Source: Microbacterium karelineae (GTDB lineage Bacteria; Actinomycetota; Actinomycetes; Actinomycetales; Microbacteriaceae). Taken from it: a DNA stretch of 64,000 bases. The position numbers and the translations under genes were made by a program. Numbering within the stretch: the stretch's first letter is position 1; each line of letters begins with the position of its first letter. Under the pieces are notes generated by a model. It was given only the letters and a program-made list of their open reading frames with translations, was not told the origin of the DNA and ran no database searches. Shown here piece by piece: positions 9,707-19,994 of the stretch. The stretch spans positions 62,001-126,000 of the forward strand of contig NZ_WFIX01000191.1 in the NCBI RefSeq assembly GCF_009745985.1. The letters run 5' to 3'.

Positions 9707-9712
9707 TAGGCT
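9707..9712 (+). promoter_or_regulatory. Putative -10 box (TAGGCT) for the 73-aa membrane protein
   Basis: TAGGCT lies 41 bp before the GTG start at 9754, leaving a short leader with a GAGGAGG ribosome binding site. It matches the -10 sequence seen before several other genes in this window. Confidence 0.5.
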
Positions 9713-9753
9713 CTCCGGCGTTCCGCAGAGAATTCGCCCCTCGAGGAGGCACG

Positions 9754-9975
9754 GTGGCAACCGCCAAGCAGCGTCGCGAACGCGCCGAGCGCGATCGCGC
9801 CAGGACCTACGAGGCGCGGGTGCGCTTCCAGGAGTCGCGGATCGCCCGCCGTCGACGCGACAACATCGTCGCGTGCGCGGCCGCCGGGCTCATCGTGCTC
9901 CTCGCGGTCGGCGGCCAGACGGCGTTCTACACGATCGGCCCCGGCGCCGAGGCGGCGGTCGTCGAGCAGGAGTGA
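9754..9975 (+). CDS. Small membrane protein, unknown function (upstream of DUF349 gene)
   Basis: A 73-residue protein with a GTG start after a strong GAGGAGG ribosome binding site. Residues 1-36 are very basic and helical ([28 protein letters not shown]). Residues 37-56 form one hydrophobic helix ([18 protein letters not shown]). A short tail ends in EQE. By charge the basic end is cytoplasmic. Similar short genes precede DUF349 genes in related genomes and are sometimes misnamed dioxygenase; nothing here supports an enzyme. Confidence 0.75.
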   Translation: MATAKQRRERAERDRARTYEARVRFQESRIARRRRDNIVACAAAGLIVLLAVGGQTAFYTIGPGAEAAVVEQE

Positions 9976-9999
9976 CTGCCCGCGCCGCCCGAGATGCCA

Positions 10000-10005
10000 T
10001 AGGCT
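10000..10005 (+). promoter_or_regulatory. Putative -10 box (TAGGCT) for the DUF349 gene
   Basis: TAGGCT lies 50 bp before the GTG at 10056, followed by a GAGGAG ribosome binding site. The match to other -10 boxes here supports an independent promoter for the DUF349 gene. Confidence 0.45.
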
Positions 10006-10055
10006 GGGCGCGTCCCTTTCCCCTTCCCGCGGACACCCGCGCTGAGGAGCCTCCC

Positions 10056-11441
10056 GTGTCGACCCCCGACCACACCCCCGAGACCGACGAGACCGCCGCA
10101 CCGAAGCCCGGCCCCGTCCCCAGTCCCGCCGCCTTCGCGAAGCGTCCGAAGCCGGTCGCTCCCGCGGTCGATGCCGCCCCGGCCGTCGTCCCGGCGACCG
10201 CCCCCGCGACGCCCGGCGCCGCAGAATGGGGTCGCGTCGACGAGAACGGCGTCGTCTCCGTCCGCGAGGGCGACGAGTGGCGCGTCGTCGGCGAGTACCC
10301 CGATGGAACGCACGACGAGGCCCTGCAGTACTACGTCCGCAAGTTCGACGATCTCGCGTTCAAGGTGCAGACCATCGAGCAGCGACACCAGGCCGGAGGC
10401 GCCGCGGCGTCGGACCTGCGCAGGCAGGCGACGCAGCTCAAGGGCGACGTCGTCGGGGCCGCCGCGGTCGGGGACCTCGCGGCCCTCGAGAGCCGCCTCA
10501 CGACCATGATCGACGAGCTGGCGGAGGCGAGCGCCCAGGAGGCGGCCGCCCAGCGCGAGGCCGTCGATGCCGCGATCGCCGAGCGCACCGCGATCGTCGA
10601 GAAGGTCGAGCAGCTCGCGGCGCGCGACCCGCAGCAGGTCCAGTGGAAGCAGGCGACCGCCGAGCTGAACGACCTCTTCGCCGAGTGGCAGACGCATCAG
10701 AAGACCGGCCCTCGGATCCCCCGCGGCACCGCGCAGGGCCTCTGGAAGCGCTTCCGCGACGCCCGCTCGAAGGTCGAGCGCGCCCGCCGCGCATTCTTCT
10801 CCGAGCTCGACGATGTGCACAAGGCGGCCAAGTCGCAGAAGACGCGCATCATCGAGCGTGCGGAGGCCCTCGCCTCGCAGGGCGAGGACGGGATCCCCGC
10901 CTACCGCGCCCTGCTCGACGAGTGGAAGGACGCGGGCCGCGCCGGCCGCAAGGCCGACGACGCGCTCTGGGCGCGCTTCAAGGCCGCCGGCGACCTGCTG
11001 TACCACGCGCGCGCCGAGCGCAGCGCCGAGGAGGTCGCCGAGTCCGCGCCGCGCATCGAGGAGCGCGAGGCGCTCCTCGAGGAGGCGAAGGAGGTCGCCG
11101 ACATCGCCGATCTCAAGAAGGCGCGCCAGGTCCTCACCGGCATCCAGCGCCGCTGGGACGAGGTCGGCCGCATCTTCCCGCGCGAGGTCGAGCGCGACCT
11201 CGACGGCCGCATGCGCCGGATCGAGCAGGCACTGAAGGACCGCGAGGACGTCGACTGGAAGCGCAACAATCCCGAGACGAAGGCGCGCGCCAACGACATG
11301 GGCTCGCAGCTGCGCGAGTCGATCGAGGGCTTCGAGAAGGACCTCGAGGCCGCGAAGGCCGCCGGCGACGAGCGCGCCGCGCGCGAGGCACAGGAGGCCA
11401 TCGACGCCCGCACGGCGTGGCTGCGCGCCATCGACGGCTGA
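10056..11441 (+). CDS. DUF349 domain-containing coiled-coil protein
   Basis: A 461-residue protein. Residues 1-55 are Pro/Ala-rich and disordered. A short folded unit follows (WGRVDENGVVSVREGDEWRV). The rest is almost entirely charged helix made of repeated DUF349 units, recognisable by WKQATAELNDLFAEWQ, LWKRFRDARSKVERAR, LLDEWKDAGRAGRKADDALWARF and IQRRWDEVGRIFPREVE. The family (YccA/RavA-independent DUF349 proteins) has no assigned function. It is soluble and probably forms an elongated coiled coil. The GTG start is chosen for its GAGGAG ribosome binding site and the -10 box 50 bp upstream. Confidence 0.85.
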   Translation: MSTPDHTPETDETAAPKPGPVPSPAAFAKRPKPVAPAVDAAPAVVPATAPATPGAAEWGRVDENGVVSVREGDEWRVVGEYPDGTHDEALQYYVRKFDDLAFKVQTIEQRHQAGGAAASDLRRQATQLKGDVVGAAAVGDLAALESRLTTMIDELAEASAQEAAAQREAVDAAIAERTAIVEKVEQLAARDPQQVQWKQATAELNDLFAEWQTHQKTGPRIPRGTAQGLWKRFRDARSKVERARRAFFSELDDVHKAAKSQKTRIIERAEALASQGEDGIPAYRALLDEWKDAGRAGRKADDALWARFKAAGDLLYHARAERSAEEVAESAPRIEEREALLEEAKEVADIADLKKARQVLTGIQRRWDEVGRIFPREVERDLDGRMRRIEQALKDREDVDWKRNNPETKARANDMGSQLRESIEGFEKDLEAAKAAGDERAAREAQEAIDARTAWLRAIDG

Positions 11442-11491
11442 GTTATCCACAGGCGTTCCCGAAGGGGGCCGTGCCGCGCGATACTCGCGGC

Positions 11492-12061
11492 ATGGCCCCT
11501 TCCGCGTTCCTCAGCCCCGATCCCCTCTCCGTGGCCGAGCTGTCAGCCGCGCGGCTCGACGGCGACCTCGCGCGCGTCTCGCGCACGGGCTACGCGCCGT
11601 CGCTTCTGCCGCCGAGCGCGACGGTCCGCGCCGGCGCCGCCCGCGATGTGCTCGCCGACGGTCTCGTCGCGGTCGGGGTGACCGCGGCGTGGGTCCACGG
11701 CGCGCTGGCGCACGAGCCGGATCCCCACGAGGTCCAGCGCCTCGCGGGCACCCCCGTGAGGCGCCACTGGCGCGCCGGCGTCATCTCGCACGCCTGGCCC
11801 ATGCCGCCCGGCGATGTCGAGACCATCGCCGGAGCGCACATCACCACGATCGAGCGCACCTGCTACGACGTGTCCCGCGCCGCCTTCACGGGCGGCGGCC
11901 GGCCCGATCAGCTCGAGGCCATCCGCTGGTTCGTCGCGCGCACCGACCTGCACCCGCGGATCCTCGCCTGGCTCAGGCGCGGGCGTCGCCTGCGGTACAC
12001 CGCGCGCACGGCGCGCCTGCTCGAGACGGGTCAGGACGAGGTGACGCGGTACACGTCGTAG
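11492..12061 (+). CDS. AbiEi antitoxin-like protein (no toxin partner)
   Basis: A 189-residue protein. The N-terminal part ([17 protein letters not shown]) resembles a short helix-turn-helix. The middle [14 protein letters not shown] and the [20 protein letters not shown] segment match the pattern of AbiEi-type regulators and their DUF559-linked relatives (an A.WLHG motif and a TsPARTlvDla-like motif). Family members can act as transcriptional antitoxins. No AbiEii nucleotidyltransferase gene is adjacent, so this is an orphan and may be a plain regulator. Its last 31 bp overlap the 3' end of rel on the opposite strand. The ATG has no clear ribosome binding site. Confidence 0.6.
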   Translation: MAPSAFLSPDPLSVAELSAARLDGDLARVSRTGYAPSLLPPSATVRAGAARDVLADGLVAVGVTAAWVHGALAHEPDPHEVQRLAGTPVRRHWRAGVISHAWPMPPGDVETIAGAHITTIERTCYDVSRAAFTGGGRPDQLEAIRWFVARTDLHPRILAWLRRGRRLRYTARTARLLETGQDEVTRYTS

Positions 12062-14280
12062 ACGCCCTCGATGCGGCGCACGGCGTTCAGCACGCGGTCG
12101 AGGTGCACCGTGTCGCCCATCTCGAACACGTATCTGCTCAGGGCGAGCTGGTTGCGCGTGGTCTGAACGGAGGCCGAGAGGATGTTCACGTGGTGCTCCG
12201 ACAGGATCCGCGTGATGTCGCTGAGCAGCCCGCCACGGTCGAGCGCTTCGACCTGGATGTGCACGAGGAACACGGCCTTCGTCGACGGCGCCCACTGCAC
12301 CTCGATCATGCGCTCCGGATCCTTTTGGAGCGAGGCGACGTTCGCGCAGTCGGCGCGGTGCACGCTCACACCGCTGCCCCGCGTGACGAATCCGACGATC
12401 TCGTCGCCCGGCACCGGCGTGCAGCACTTCGCGAGCTTCACGAGGATGTCGGGGGCGCCGCGCACGAGGACGCCGGAGTCGCCCACGCGCGGGCGCTGGC
12501 TCGCCGTCGGCGGCAGGTCCACGGGGCCGGTCGCGGCGTCGGCGTCGCTCAGCGCGGCCTGCACCTTCTCGAGCACCGACTGCGCCGACACATGCCCCTC
12601 GCCGACCGCGGCGTACAGCGCGGAGACGTCGTGGTAGTGCATGTTCGCGACGAGCTCGGGGAGCGCGTCCTTGAGGCGGGCGAACGAGACGTTGTGGCGG
12701 CGCATCGCGCGGGCGATGTCCTCCTTGCCCTGCTCGATGGCCTCGTCGCGGCGCTCCTTCGTGAACCACGAGCGGATCTTGTTGCGGGCGCGGGTGCTCT
12801 TGACGAAGGTGAGCCAGTCGCGGCTCGGCCCGGCGTCGGGGTTCTTCGACGTGAACACCTCGACGACATCGCCCGAGTGCAGCTCTGTCTCGAGGGGCAC
12901 GAGGCGTCCGTTGACCTTGGCGCCCATCGTGCGGAAGCCGATCTCGGTGTGCACGGCGAAGGCGAAGTCGACGGGCGTCGCGCCGGTCGGGAGCCCGATC
13001 ACGCGCCCCTTCGGCGTGAAGACGTAGACCTCCTTCGCGCCGATCTCGAAGCGCAGAGAATCGAGGAACTCCCCCGGATCCTTCGTCTCGGCCTGCCAGT
13101 CGCTCAGGCGCGCGATCCACGCCATGTCCTGGCTGGAGGCGCGCTCGTCGGGCCGGCCGCCCGTCGCCGTCATGCGCTCCTTGTACATCCAGTGCGCGGC
13201 GACGCCGTACTCGGCCTGCTGGTGCATCTCCTGCGTGCGGATCTGGATCTCGACGGTGCGGCCGCCCGGCCCGATCACCGTCGTGTGCAGCGAGCGATAG
13301 AGGTTGAACTTGGGCGTCGCGATGTAGTCCTTGAAGCGCCCCGGCAGCGGCGTCCAGCGTGCGTGGATGGCGCCGAGGACCGCGTAGCAGTCGCGCACCG
13401 TCGGGACGATGACGCGGATCCCGATGAGATCGTAGATGTCGTCGAACTCGCGGCCGCGCACGACCATCTTCTGGTACACCGAGTACAGCTGCTTCGGACG
13501 CCCCGACACCGATCCGCGCACACGGAGATCGCCGAGGTCGCGGTTGACCTCGCCGATGACCTTCTGCACGTACTGCTCGCGCTGCGGCGTGCGCTGTTTC
13601 ACGAGGCTGTCGATCTCGTTGTAGATCTTCGGGTACAGCACGGCGAACGACAGATCCTCGAGCTCGCTCTTGATCGCCGCGATGCCGAGGCGATGCGCGA
13701 GCGGCGCGTAGATCTCGAGGGTCTCCGTCGCCTTCTTCTTCGCCTTCTCCGGCGGGACGAAGCCCCACGTGCGTGCGTTGTGCAGGCGGTCGGCGAGCTT
13801 GATGACGAGCACGCGGACGTCCTTCGACATCGCCACGATCATCTTGCGCACCGTCTCGGCCTGCGCGCTCTCGCCGTATTTGACCTTGTCGAGCTTCGTC
13901 ACGCCGTCGACGAGCAGGGCGACCTCGTCGCCGAACTCGGCCGTGAGGTCGTCGAGCGGGTAGCCCGTGTCCTCGACGGTGTCGTGCAGGAGCGCGGCGG
14001 CGATCGCCTTGGGCCCGAGGCCGAGCTCCGCGAGGATCTGTGCGACCGCGAGCGGATGCGTGATGTACGGCTCGCCGCTCTGGCGCTTCTGCCCCGCGTG
14101 CTTCTCCTCCGCGACGCGGTAGGCCTTCTCGATGATGCTGAGGTCGACGCGCGGATGGTTCGCCCTGACCGACTCCGTCAGACGGCGGACGGACTCGTTC
14201 GGCTTCGCGCGGGTGAAGATGCGCGGCACGAGCCAGCGGAGGCTCGGGCCCGAGGGAGGAGACGACACGGGGTCAGCCAT
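12031..14280 (-). CDS. rel: Bifunctional (p)ppGpp synthetase/hydrolase
   Basis: Makes and degrades the stringent-response alarmone (p)ppGpp. The protein has 749 residues with the long RelA/SpoT architecture. The HD hydrolase domain has [10 protein letters not shown] near residues 95-105, so hydrolysis is expected to be active. The synthetase domain shows [13 protein letters not shown] and [20 protein letters not shown] domain follows ([19 protein letters not shown]), then the conserved-cysteine region ([10 protein letters not shown]) and a C-terminal ACT domain. Actinobacteria usually carry this single bifunctional Rel. It is transcribed separately from secF, whose stop codon overlaps the rel -10 box. 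Confidence 0.97.
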   Translation of the reverse strand: MADPVSSPPSGPSLRWLVPRIFTRAKPNESVRRLTESVRANHPRVDLSIIEKAYRVAEEKHAGQKRQSGEPYITHPLAVAQILAELGLGPKAIAAALLHDTVEDTGYPLDDLTAEFGDEVALLVDGVTKLDKVKYGESAQAETVRKMIVAMSKDVRVLVIKLADRLHNARTWGFVPPEKAKKKATETLEIYAPLAHRLGIAAIKSELEDLSFAVLYPKIYNEIDSLVKQRTPQREQYVQKVIGEVNRDLGDLRVRGSVSGRPKQLYSVYQKMVVRGREFDDIYDLIGIRVIVPTVRDCYAVLGAIHARWTPLPGRFKDYIATPKFNLYRSLHTTVIGPGGRTVEIQIRTQEMHQQAEYGVAAHWMYKERMTATGGRPDERASSQDMAWIARLSDWQAETKDPGEFLDSLRFEIGAKEVYVFTPKGRVIGLPTGATPVDFAFAVHTEIGFRTMGAKVNGRLVPLETELHSGDVVEVFTSKNPDAGPSRDWLTFVKSTRARNKIRSWFTKERRDEAIEQGKEDIARAMRRHNVSFARLKDALPELVANMHYHDVSALYAAVGEGHVSAQSVLEKVQAALSDADAATGPVDLPPTASQRPRVGDSGVLVRGAPDILVKLAKCCTPVPGDEIVGFVTRGSGVSVHRADCANVASLQKDPERMIEVQWAPSTKAVFLVHIQVEALDRGGLLSDITRILSEHHVNILSASVQTTRNQLALSRYVFEMGDTVHLDRVLNAVRRIEGVYDVYRVTSS

Positions 14281-14323
14281 CGTGTCTCGCCCCGCCGGCG
14301 TCCGAACGAGCCCTCATGCACTC

Positions 14324-14329
14324 ATCTTA
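14324..14329 (-). promoter_or_regulatory. Putative -10 box (TAAGAT) for rel
   Basis: TAAGAT on the minus strand, 43 bp before the rel ATG. It overlaps the TAA stop codon of secF. Confidence 0.45.
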
Positions 14330-15313
14330 GGCGTCGTCCGAGCCGGCCTCAGCACGCTGCTCGCGAACGCGGGCGTCGCGCTGAGCGATCGCGGGCTCGC
14401 GCTCGCGCAGCAGCGAATACAACGGCGCCGCGACGAACAGGGTCGAGTAGGTCGCGACGATGATGCCGACGAAGATCGACAGCGAGATGTCGCTGAGCGT
14501 CTCCGCGCCCATCCCGAACACGCCGATGAAGAGGATCGCCGCCACCGGCAGCGCGGCGACCACCGAGGTGTTGATCGAACGCACGAGCGTCTGGTTGACC
14601 GCGAGGTTCACCGCTTCGCCGAAGGTGCGATCCCCCTGCTCCTCCTGCGTGTTCTCTCGGATCTTGTCGAACACGACCGTGGTGTCGTACAGCGAGTACG
14701 CGAGGATCGTCAGGAACCCGATGACGGCGGACGGCGAGATCTGGAAGCCCGCGAGCGAGTAGATCCCGATCGTCACGACGAGCACGTCGACGAGGCCGAC
14801 GATGGCGGCGACCGACATCTTCCAGGTACGGAAGTAGATCGCGAGGATCAGGAACGTCAGGGCGAGGAAGATCGCGAGGCCCCACAGCGACTGCTTGGTG
14901 ACCTCGGCGCCCCACGACGGGCCGATGAACGAATCCGTCACCTCGTCGACGGACACGCCATAGGCCTCGGCGAGGGCCGCCGCGAGGTCGCGGGTCTCGT
15001 CGTTCGAGAGCGTCGACGTCTGCACGCGGACATCGCTGCCGCCGACGATCGTCACGGTCGCCTCCGCGTCCGGCACGAGATCGCCCACGGTGTCGGTCGC
15101 GACAGCCTGGTCGGTCGTCGACGGGTTCGAGATCGTGAACTGCGATCCGCCCGTGAATTCGATCGACGGCTCGATTCCGCGCACGAACGGCGCGAGGGCC
15201 GAGATCACGACGAGCGCGATCGCGATGAGGAACCACGTCCTGCGCCGTTCCACGAACGGAACGGACGTCTTGCCGGTGTAGAGGTCGTTGCCGAGCTCGT
15301 TCATGGTGCGCAT
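14327..15313 (-). CDS. secF: Protein translocase subunit SecF
   Basis: Membrane partner of SecD in the Sec accessory complex, using the proton motive force to assist late export. The protein has 328 residues. One helix lies at about 27-45, followed by the periplasmic P1 domain with IEFTGGSQF. The five-helix bundle contains IGPSWGAEVTKQSLWGL, LAYSLYDTTVVFDKIREN and NQTLVRSINTSV, the three SecF signatures. The ATG overlaps the secD stop by 1 nt; a second in-frame ATG lies three codons later. Confidence 0.96.
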   Translation of the reverse strand: MRTMNELGNDLYTGKTSVPFVERRRTWFLIAIALVVISALAPFVRGIEPSIEFTGGSQFTISNPSTTDQAVATDTVGDLVPDAEATVTIVGGSDVRVQTSTLSNDETRDLAAALAEAYGVSVDEVTDSFIGPSWGAEVTKQSLWGLAIFLALTFLILAIYFRTWKMSVAAIVGLVDVLVVTIGIYSLAGFQISPSAVIGFLTILAYSLYDTTVVFDKIRENTQEEQGDRTFGEAVNLAVNQTLVRSINTSVVAALPVAAILFIGVFGMGAETLSDISLSIFVGIIVATYSTLFVAAPLYSLLREREPAIAQRDARVREQRAEAGSDDA

Positions 15314-17025
15314 CAGGCGTCGCCCTCCCCGCTCGTGTGGCCGGTATCGCCCGTGCCCGTCTTCTCGGCCGCGAGCTTGCGCTCGGCGATCGTCTGGCGG
15401 CGCTCCGCCTCGTTCCGAGACCGCCGGTTGCGCGGCCCGACTCCGACGGGTTCGCGGAAGCGCGCGCGGCCGCGATAGACGGCGCCGAGCGCCTGCGGGT
15501 CGAGCCCCGAGAGCTTGTGCCCGCCTCCGAAGAAGCCCGTGCGGACGAGCAGCTGCATCACCGGGTGGGTGAAGATCACGAAGATCAGGATGTCGAGAAG
15601 CGTCGTGAGGCCGAGAGTGAAGGCGAAGCCCTTCACCGTCGCGTCGGCGAGGATGTACAGCACGACCGCCGCGAGCACGTTGATCGACTTCGAGATGAAG
15701 ATCGTGCGGCGCGCGCGCGCCCAGCCGTCCTCGACGGCGGCGGTTGCGCTCTTGCCGTCGCGCAGCTCGTCGCGGATGCGCTCGAAGTACACGATGAACG
15801 AGTCCGCGGTGAAGCCGATCGTCACGATCAGGCCCGCGACGCCCGCGAGCGACAGGCGATAGTCGATGCGCCACGACAGCAGGCAGAGCATCACGAATGT
15901 GAGCACCGCCATGACGGCGAGCGAGGCGATGATCACGAATCCGAGCGCGCGGTAGCTGACGAGCAGCACCCAGAGCGCCACGAGCGCGAGGCCGATGAGG
16001 CCGGCGACGAGGCCGATCATCAGCTGCTGTGAGCCGAGCGTCGCCGAGATCGTGTCGCTCGAGACGACCTCGAAGCTCATCGGCAGCGCGCCGAATCGCA
16101 GCTGATCGGCGAGCGTCTTGGCGCTGTCCTCCGTGATGCCGGGGCCGGAGATCTGCGGCTGGCCGTTCGTGATGATGCCGTCCATCGACGGTGCGGAGAT
16201 CACGGCGCCGTCGAGCACGAACGCGAATCGGTTCTGCGGATCCTGCATGTTGAAGAGGCGCTGGCTGACGTCTCCGAAGATCTCGGCGCCCTGGCCGTCG
16301 AAGTCGATCGTCACGAGCCACTGGCCGTTGGTCTGGCTGATGCCGGCCTGCGCGTCGTCGATCGCGGATCCGTCGAGCTCGACAGGACCGAGGATGTACT
16401 TCTCCGTGCCGGCGGCGTCGCAGGTGATGAGCGGCTCGTCGGCCGGCGCGTGCGCCGGGTCGTTCGACTCGGCCGTGCAGTCGTATGCGAGCATCTCGGC
16501 CCACAGCGCGTCTGTGACCCAGGCGAGATCGCTCGCGTTCGTCGGCTCGGCCGTCGGCTCCGCGTTGAGCGACGGATCGGGCGTCGGGTACGGCGTCGAT
16601 TCGCCGTCCTCGCCGACGAAGGAGGTCGCGGGGTTCGCGGAGTAGAGCAGGGGGCGCAGCTGCATCTGCGCGCTCGCCTGGATGCGCTCGCGCGTCTCGT
16701 CATCGGCGTTGCCGGGGATCTGCACGACGATGTCGTCGGATCCCTGCGTCGTGATCGTCGCCTCGGAGACGCCGGACGCGTCGACGCGCTGTCGGATGAT
16801 CTCGACCGCCTGCGCCATCTGCTCCGACGTCGGCGTCACGCCGCCGGTGTCGGCCTCCATGATGATCTGCGTGCCGCCCTGCAGGTCGAGCGCGAGCTCT
16901 GGCACCCAGGTGCCCTGCTTGAACACGTGCACGCCGAGCGCGTTCGCGCCGAAGAGCACGAGCGTGATCGCGAGCAGGCCGATGAGTGCGCGCCATGCTC
17001 GGCGCGTCGGAGGGGCAGTCGCCAC
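15313..17025 (-). CDS. secD: Protein translocase subunit SecD
   Basis: Large subunit of the SecDF export accessory complex. The protein has 570 residues. The N-terminal helix lies at about 14-31, followed by LALDLQGGTQIIME (family D1 motif). The P1 head contains a low-complexity insertion (STPYPTPDPSLNAEPTAEPT). The six-helix bundle has YRALGFVIIASLAVMAVLTF, GFTADSFIVYFERIRDELRDG and SINVLAAVVLYILAD. The C-terminal tail is long and basic. I chose the GTG at 17023-17025 because the export-type N-terminus begins there; upstream codons lack family character. Confidence 0.95.
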   Translation of the reverse strand: MATAPPTRRAWRALIGLLAITLVLFGANALGVHVFKQGTWVPELALDLQGGTQIIMEADTGGVTPTSEQMAQAVEIIRQRVDASGVSEATITTQGSDDIVVQIPGNADDETRERIQASAQMQLRPLLYSANPATSFVGEDGESTPYPTPDPSLNAEPTAEPTNASDLAWVTDALWAEMLAYDCTAESNDPAHAPADEPLITCDAAGTEKYILGPVELDGSAIDDAQAGISQTNGQWLVTIDFDGQGAEIFGDVSQRLFNMQDPQNRFAFVLDGAVISAPSMDGIITNGQPQISGPGITEDSAKTLADQLRFGALPMSFEVVSSDTISATLGSQQLMIGLVAGLIGLALVALWVLLVSYRALGFVIIASLAVMAVLTFVMLCLLSWRIDYRLSLAGVAGLIVTIGFTADSFIVYFERIRDELRDGKSATAAVEDGWARARRTIFISKSINVLAAVVLYILADATVKGFAFTLGLTTLLDILIFVIFTHPVMQLLVRTGFFGGGHKLSGLDPQALGAVYRGRARFREPVGVGPRNRRSRNEAERRQTIAERKLAAEKTGTGDTGHTSGEGDA

Positions 17026-17090
17026 GACGGGATCCCTTACGTGAGTCGCTGTCGATGTGTCACACGGTGGCCGCGGGTGCGGCGCGCCGG

Positions 17091-17528
17091 TCAGTCCTTC
17101 TTGGTGTCGTCGTCGGCGTCTGCGCCGACCTCGTCGGCGCGCTCGCTCTCCACGGCGTCGTCGCTGTCCACGTCCTCGCCATCGGCCGACTCGAGCGCCT
17201 CTTCCTCGACCCCGTCGCCCTCGACGGTCTCGTCTTCGAGCTCCTCGTCGTCGGCCGCGTACGCGTCGGCGTCGACGGTCACCGTCTGCGCGTGCACCTC
17301 GACCTCGACGCCCGGGGCGATCTCGACGACGGCGTGTCGCGTGAGGTCGTCGGCGTCGAACTCGACGAGCGTGCCGTACAGCCCGGCGCGCGTCATGATG
17401 CGCGTGCCGGGCACCAGCTCGCGCTGGCGCTTCTGCTCCTCGGCCTGCATCTTCTTGCGGCGGCGGCTCGAGCTCCAGAACATGAAGACGAGCAGGGCGC
17501 CGGCGACGACGAGCAGGATGATGTCCAT
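17091..17528 (-). CDS. yajC: Preprotein translocase subunit YajC
   Basis: Small membrane subunit associated with SecDF. The protein has 145 residues. Residues 2-17 are one membrane helix. The YajC core follows (RRRKKMQAEEQKRQRELVPG, TRAGLYGTLVEFD). The last 60 residues are an acidic, disordered tail of Glu, Asp, Ala and Val ending in DTKKD, longer than in E. coli and typical of actinobacteria. The gene order yajC-secD-secF matches the usual operon. Confidence 0.93.
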   Translation of the reverse strand: MDIILLVVAGALLVFMFWSSSRRRKKMQAEEQKRQRELVPGTRIMTRAGLYGTLVEFDADDLTRHAVVEIAPGVEVEVHAQTVTVDADAYAADDEELEDETVEGDGVEEEALESADGEDVDSDDAVESERADEVGADADDDTKKD

Positions 17529-17668
17529 AGAAGAGCTGAGGCCTTTCGAGGTGGGGGTGCGTGCTCGATGCGGCGGCGCCTGCGCGGCGCCGCTGTCTGC
17601 GGCACTGCGCCGAGAGGCCCCGGCGCATCCCGTCGATTATAGGGCATGGGGTGATGCGGACAGCCCGC

Positions 17669-18679
17669 TCACACGCCCTCCGGAACGGGCAGATCGAGGT
17701 GCTCGTAGGCGTCGGGCGTCGCGACACGCCCGCGCGGCGTGCGCCCCATGAGGCCGATGCGCACGAGGTAGGGCTCGACGACGCTCTCGACCGTGTCCGC
17801 CTCCTCGCCGACCGCGACCGCGAGCGTCGACAGACCCACGGGACCGCCGCGAAATCGCCGCACGAGGACGTCGAGGACGGCGCGGTCGAGGCGGTCGAGG
17901 CCGATCGCGTCGACGTCGTAGAGGTCGAGGGCGGCGCGCACGGCCTCGAGCGAGACGGCGCCGCCTCCCCCGTGCACGAGGTTCCAGTCGCGCACGCGGC
18001 GCAGGAGGCGGTTCGCGATGCGGGGCGTGCCGCGGGAGCGGCGGGCGATCTCGGCCCGCTGATCCGCGCCGAGCACGACGCCGAGGACCGCTGCCGAGCG
18101 GTCGACGACCGCCTCGAGCTCGTCGGTCTCGTAGAACTCGAGGTGCGCCGTGAAGCCGAACCGATCGCGCAGGGGGTTCGGCAGCAGGCCCGAGCGGGTC
18201 GTCGCCCCGACGAGCGTGAAGGGCGCGAGGTCGAGCGGGATGCTCGTCGCGCCGGCGCCCTTGCCGACCATGATGTCGATGCGGAAGTCCTCCATCGCGA
18301 GGTAGAGCATCTCCTCCGCCGAGCGCGCCATGCGATGGATCTCGTCGATGAAGAGCACCTCCCCCGGCGTGAGGCTCGACAGCACGGCGGCGAGGTCGCC
18401 CGCGTGCTGGATCGCCGGCCCGCTCGACATCCGCAGGGGCCGAGACGACTCGTGCGCGACGATCATCGCGAGGGTCGTCTTGCCGAGCCCCGGCGGGCCG
18501 GCGAGCAGGATGTGGTCGGCCGGGCGCGACTGCATGCCCGCCGCGTCGAGCAGCAGCTGCAGCTGGCCGCGCACCTTGTGCTGACCGATGAACTCGCCGA
18601 GGCTCCGGGGGCGCAGCGCCCCTTCGACGGCCAGCTCCGACTCATCCTGGGGCTCCGGCGAGACGATGTCGTCAGCCAC
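17669..18679 (-). CDS. ruvB: Holliday junction branch migration ATPase RuvB
   Basis: Hexameric AAA+ motor that drives branch migration of Holliday junctions with RuvA. The protein has 336 residues. Walker A is [11 protein letters not shown] and Walker B is [10 protein letters not shown]. Sensor 1 is in [13 protein letters not shown] and the arginine finger region in PLRDRFG. The C-terminal winged helix carries [10 protein letters not shown]. The start is the GTG at 18677-18679 ([10 protein letters not shown]), overlapping the ruvA stop by 8 nt. Confidence 0.97.
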   Translation of the reverse strand: MADDIVSPEPQDESELAVEGALRPRSLGEFIGQHKVRGQLQLLLDAAGMQSRPADHILLAGPPGLGKTTLAMIVAHESSRPLRMSSGPAIQHAGDLAAVLSSLTPGEVLFIDEIHRMARSAEEMLYLAMEDFRIDIMVGKGAGATSIPLDLAPFTLVGATTRSGLLPNPLRDRFGFTAHLEFYETDELEAVVDRSAAVLGVVLGADQRAEIARRSRGTPRIANRLLRRVRDWNLVHGGGGAVSLEAVRAALDLYDVDAIGLDRLDRAVLDVLVRRFRGGPVGLSTLAVAVGEEADTVESVVEPYLVRIGLMGRTPRGRVATPDAYEHLDLPVPEGV

Positions 18680-19286
18680 GCGCACTTCCCGCCTTCGCCG
18701 GGCCGAGCGCCGCGAGCGTGAGCCGCAGCAGCGCCTGGACCGAGGAGCGATCCGCGTCGGACGCCTCGTCCGCGACCTGGCGCACGGCGTCGGCCGCCGT
18801 GCGCTCGGGCCATCCGAGGCCGATGATGGCCTGCACGACCTGGTCGGCGATCCCGACGGGAGCGGACGCGGCCGACGGCGCGGCGGGCGCCTGCAGCTTG
18901 CCCTGCAGCTGCACGGCGATGAGCTTGGCCGTCTTCGGTCCGATGCCGGAGACCTTCCGGAACGGCGCCGCGTTCTCATCGGCGACCGCCTCGGCGATCT
19001 GGTCGATCGTCATGCCCGAGAGCACCCCGAGGGCCGATTTCGGCCCGACACCGCTCACGCCGAGGAGGATGCCGAAGACCTCGAGCTCGTCGCGAGACGC
19101 GAAGCCGAACAGGCTCAGCGCGTCCTCTCGGACGACGAGGTGGGTGTGCAGGAAGAGCTCCTGCCCGAGGTGCGCCGTGCGGGCGACGTCCGGCGGGACG
19201 GCGACCGAGTAGCCGACCCCCGACACCTCCAGGACGACGCCGTCGGTTCCGGCGTGGAGGACGCTGCCGCGCAGGGACGAGATCAT
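18672..19286 (-). CDS. ruvA: Holliday junction DNA-binding protein RuvA
   Basis: Tetramer that binds four-way junctions and loads RuvB. The protein has 204 residues. Domain I is an OB fold ([20 protein letters not shown]), followed by two helix-hairpin-helix motifs ([19 protein letters not shown] and [19 protein letters not shown]). The C-terminal RuvB-binding domain ends with [12 protein letters not shown]. The gene lies between ruvC and ruvB. Confidence 0.97.
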   Translation of the reverse strand: MISSLRGSVLHAGTDGVVLEVSGVGYSVAVPPDVARTAHLGQELFLHTHLVVREDALSLFGFASRDELEVFGILLGVSGVGPKSALGVLSGMTIDQIAEAVADENAAPFRKVSGIGPKTAKLIAVQLQGKLQAPAAPSAASAPVGIADQVVQAIIGLGWPERTAADAVRQVADEASDADRSSVQALLRLTLAALGPAKAGSARG

Positions 19287-19295
19287 CCCCCCACC

Positions 19296-19886
19296 CTAGC
19301 GAGGTGTTCGGAGATATGTTCGAGTGACACGCGACCGCTTCTCGGCATCTGCCCACGCGCGCTGGGCGGGCGTCTGGCTCGCCGAGGATCCCGGCGCCGC
19401 CGCGCCGCCCGAGCGCCACGCGTGGCACAGCGCGATCGCGAGGGCGTCGGCGGCATCGGCCGGCGTCGGCGGCGCGGCGAGGCGGAGCACGCGCTGTACC
19501 ATGTGCTGCACCTGCGATTTGTCGGCGGATCCGTAGCCCGTGATCGCCGCCTTGACCTCGCTCGGCGTGTGCGTCGCCGTCGGCAGCCCACGCTCGGCCG
19601 CGAGCATCAGCGCCACCCCGGACGCCTGCGCCGTGCCCATCACGGACGCGACATTGTGCTGGGCGAACACGCGCTCGACGGCGACGACGTCGGGGGCGTG
19701 CGCGTCGAGCACCTCGCGGATCCCCCGCGCGATCATCGCGAGCCGCTCCCCCGGATCCCCGTCCGCGGGCGACCTCACGACGCCGACGTGCACGAGGGCG
19801 GCGGTGCGATCGGGCGCGACATCGACGACCCCGACCCCGCACCGGGTCAGCCCCGGATCGATCCCGAGAACGCGCACTGTACTCAC
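19296..19886 (-). CDS. ruvC: Crossover junction endodeoxyribonuclease RuvC
   Basis: Resolves Holliday junctions by symmetric nicking. The protein has 196 residues. The acidic catalytic residues are visible in order: Asp in [11 protein letters not shown] (residues 7-17), Glu in [12 protein letters not shown], and the Asp pair in [14 protein letters not shown]. The C-terminus is about 25 residues longer than in E. coli. It starts at a GTG and lies 9 bp upstream of ruvA. Confidence 0.96.
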   Translation of the reverse strand: MSTVRVLGIDPGLTRCGVGVVDVAPDRTAALVHVGVVRSPADGDPGERLAMIARGIREVLDAHAPDVVAVERVFAQHNVASVMGTAQASGVALMLAAERGLPTATHTPSEVKAAITGYGSADKSQVQHMVQRVLRLAAPPTPADAADALAIALCHAWRSGGAAAPGSSASQTPAQRAWADAEKRSRVTRTYLRTPR

Positions 19887-19994
19887 CCCCTCAGCGTACG
19901 ACGAGCACCCCCGGTTCCTCCTTCGGAACGCGAGGTGACAGGCAGAGCGGAGCGGTCAGGCGATCACGCCGCGCAGCGCAGCACCCGACGAGAA

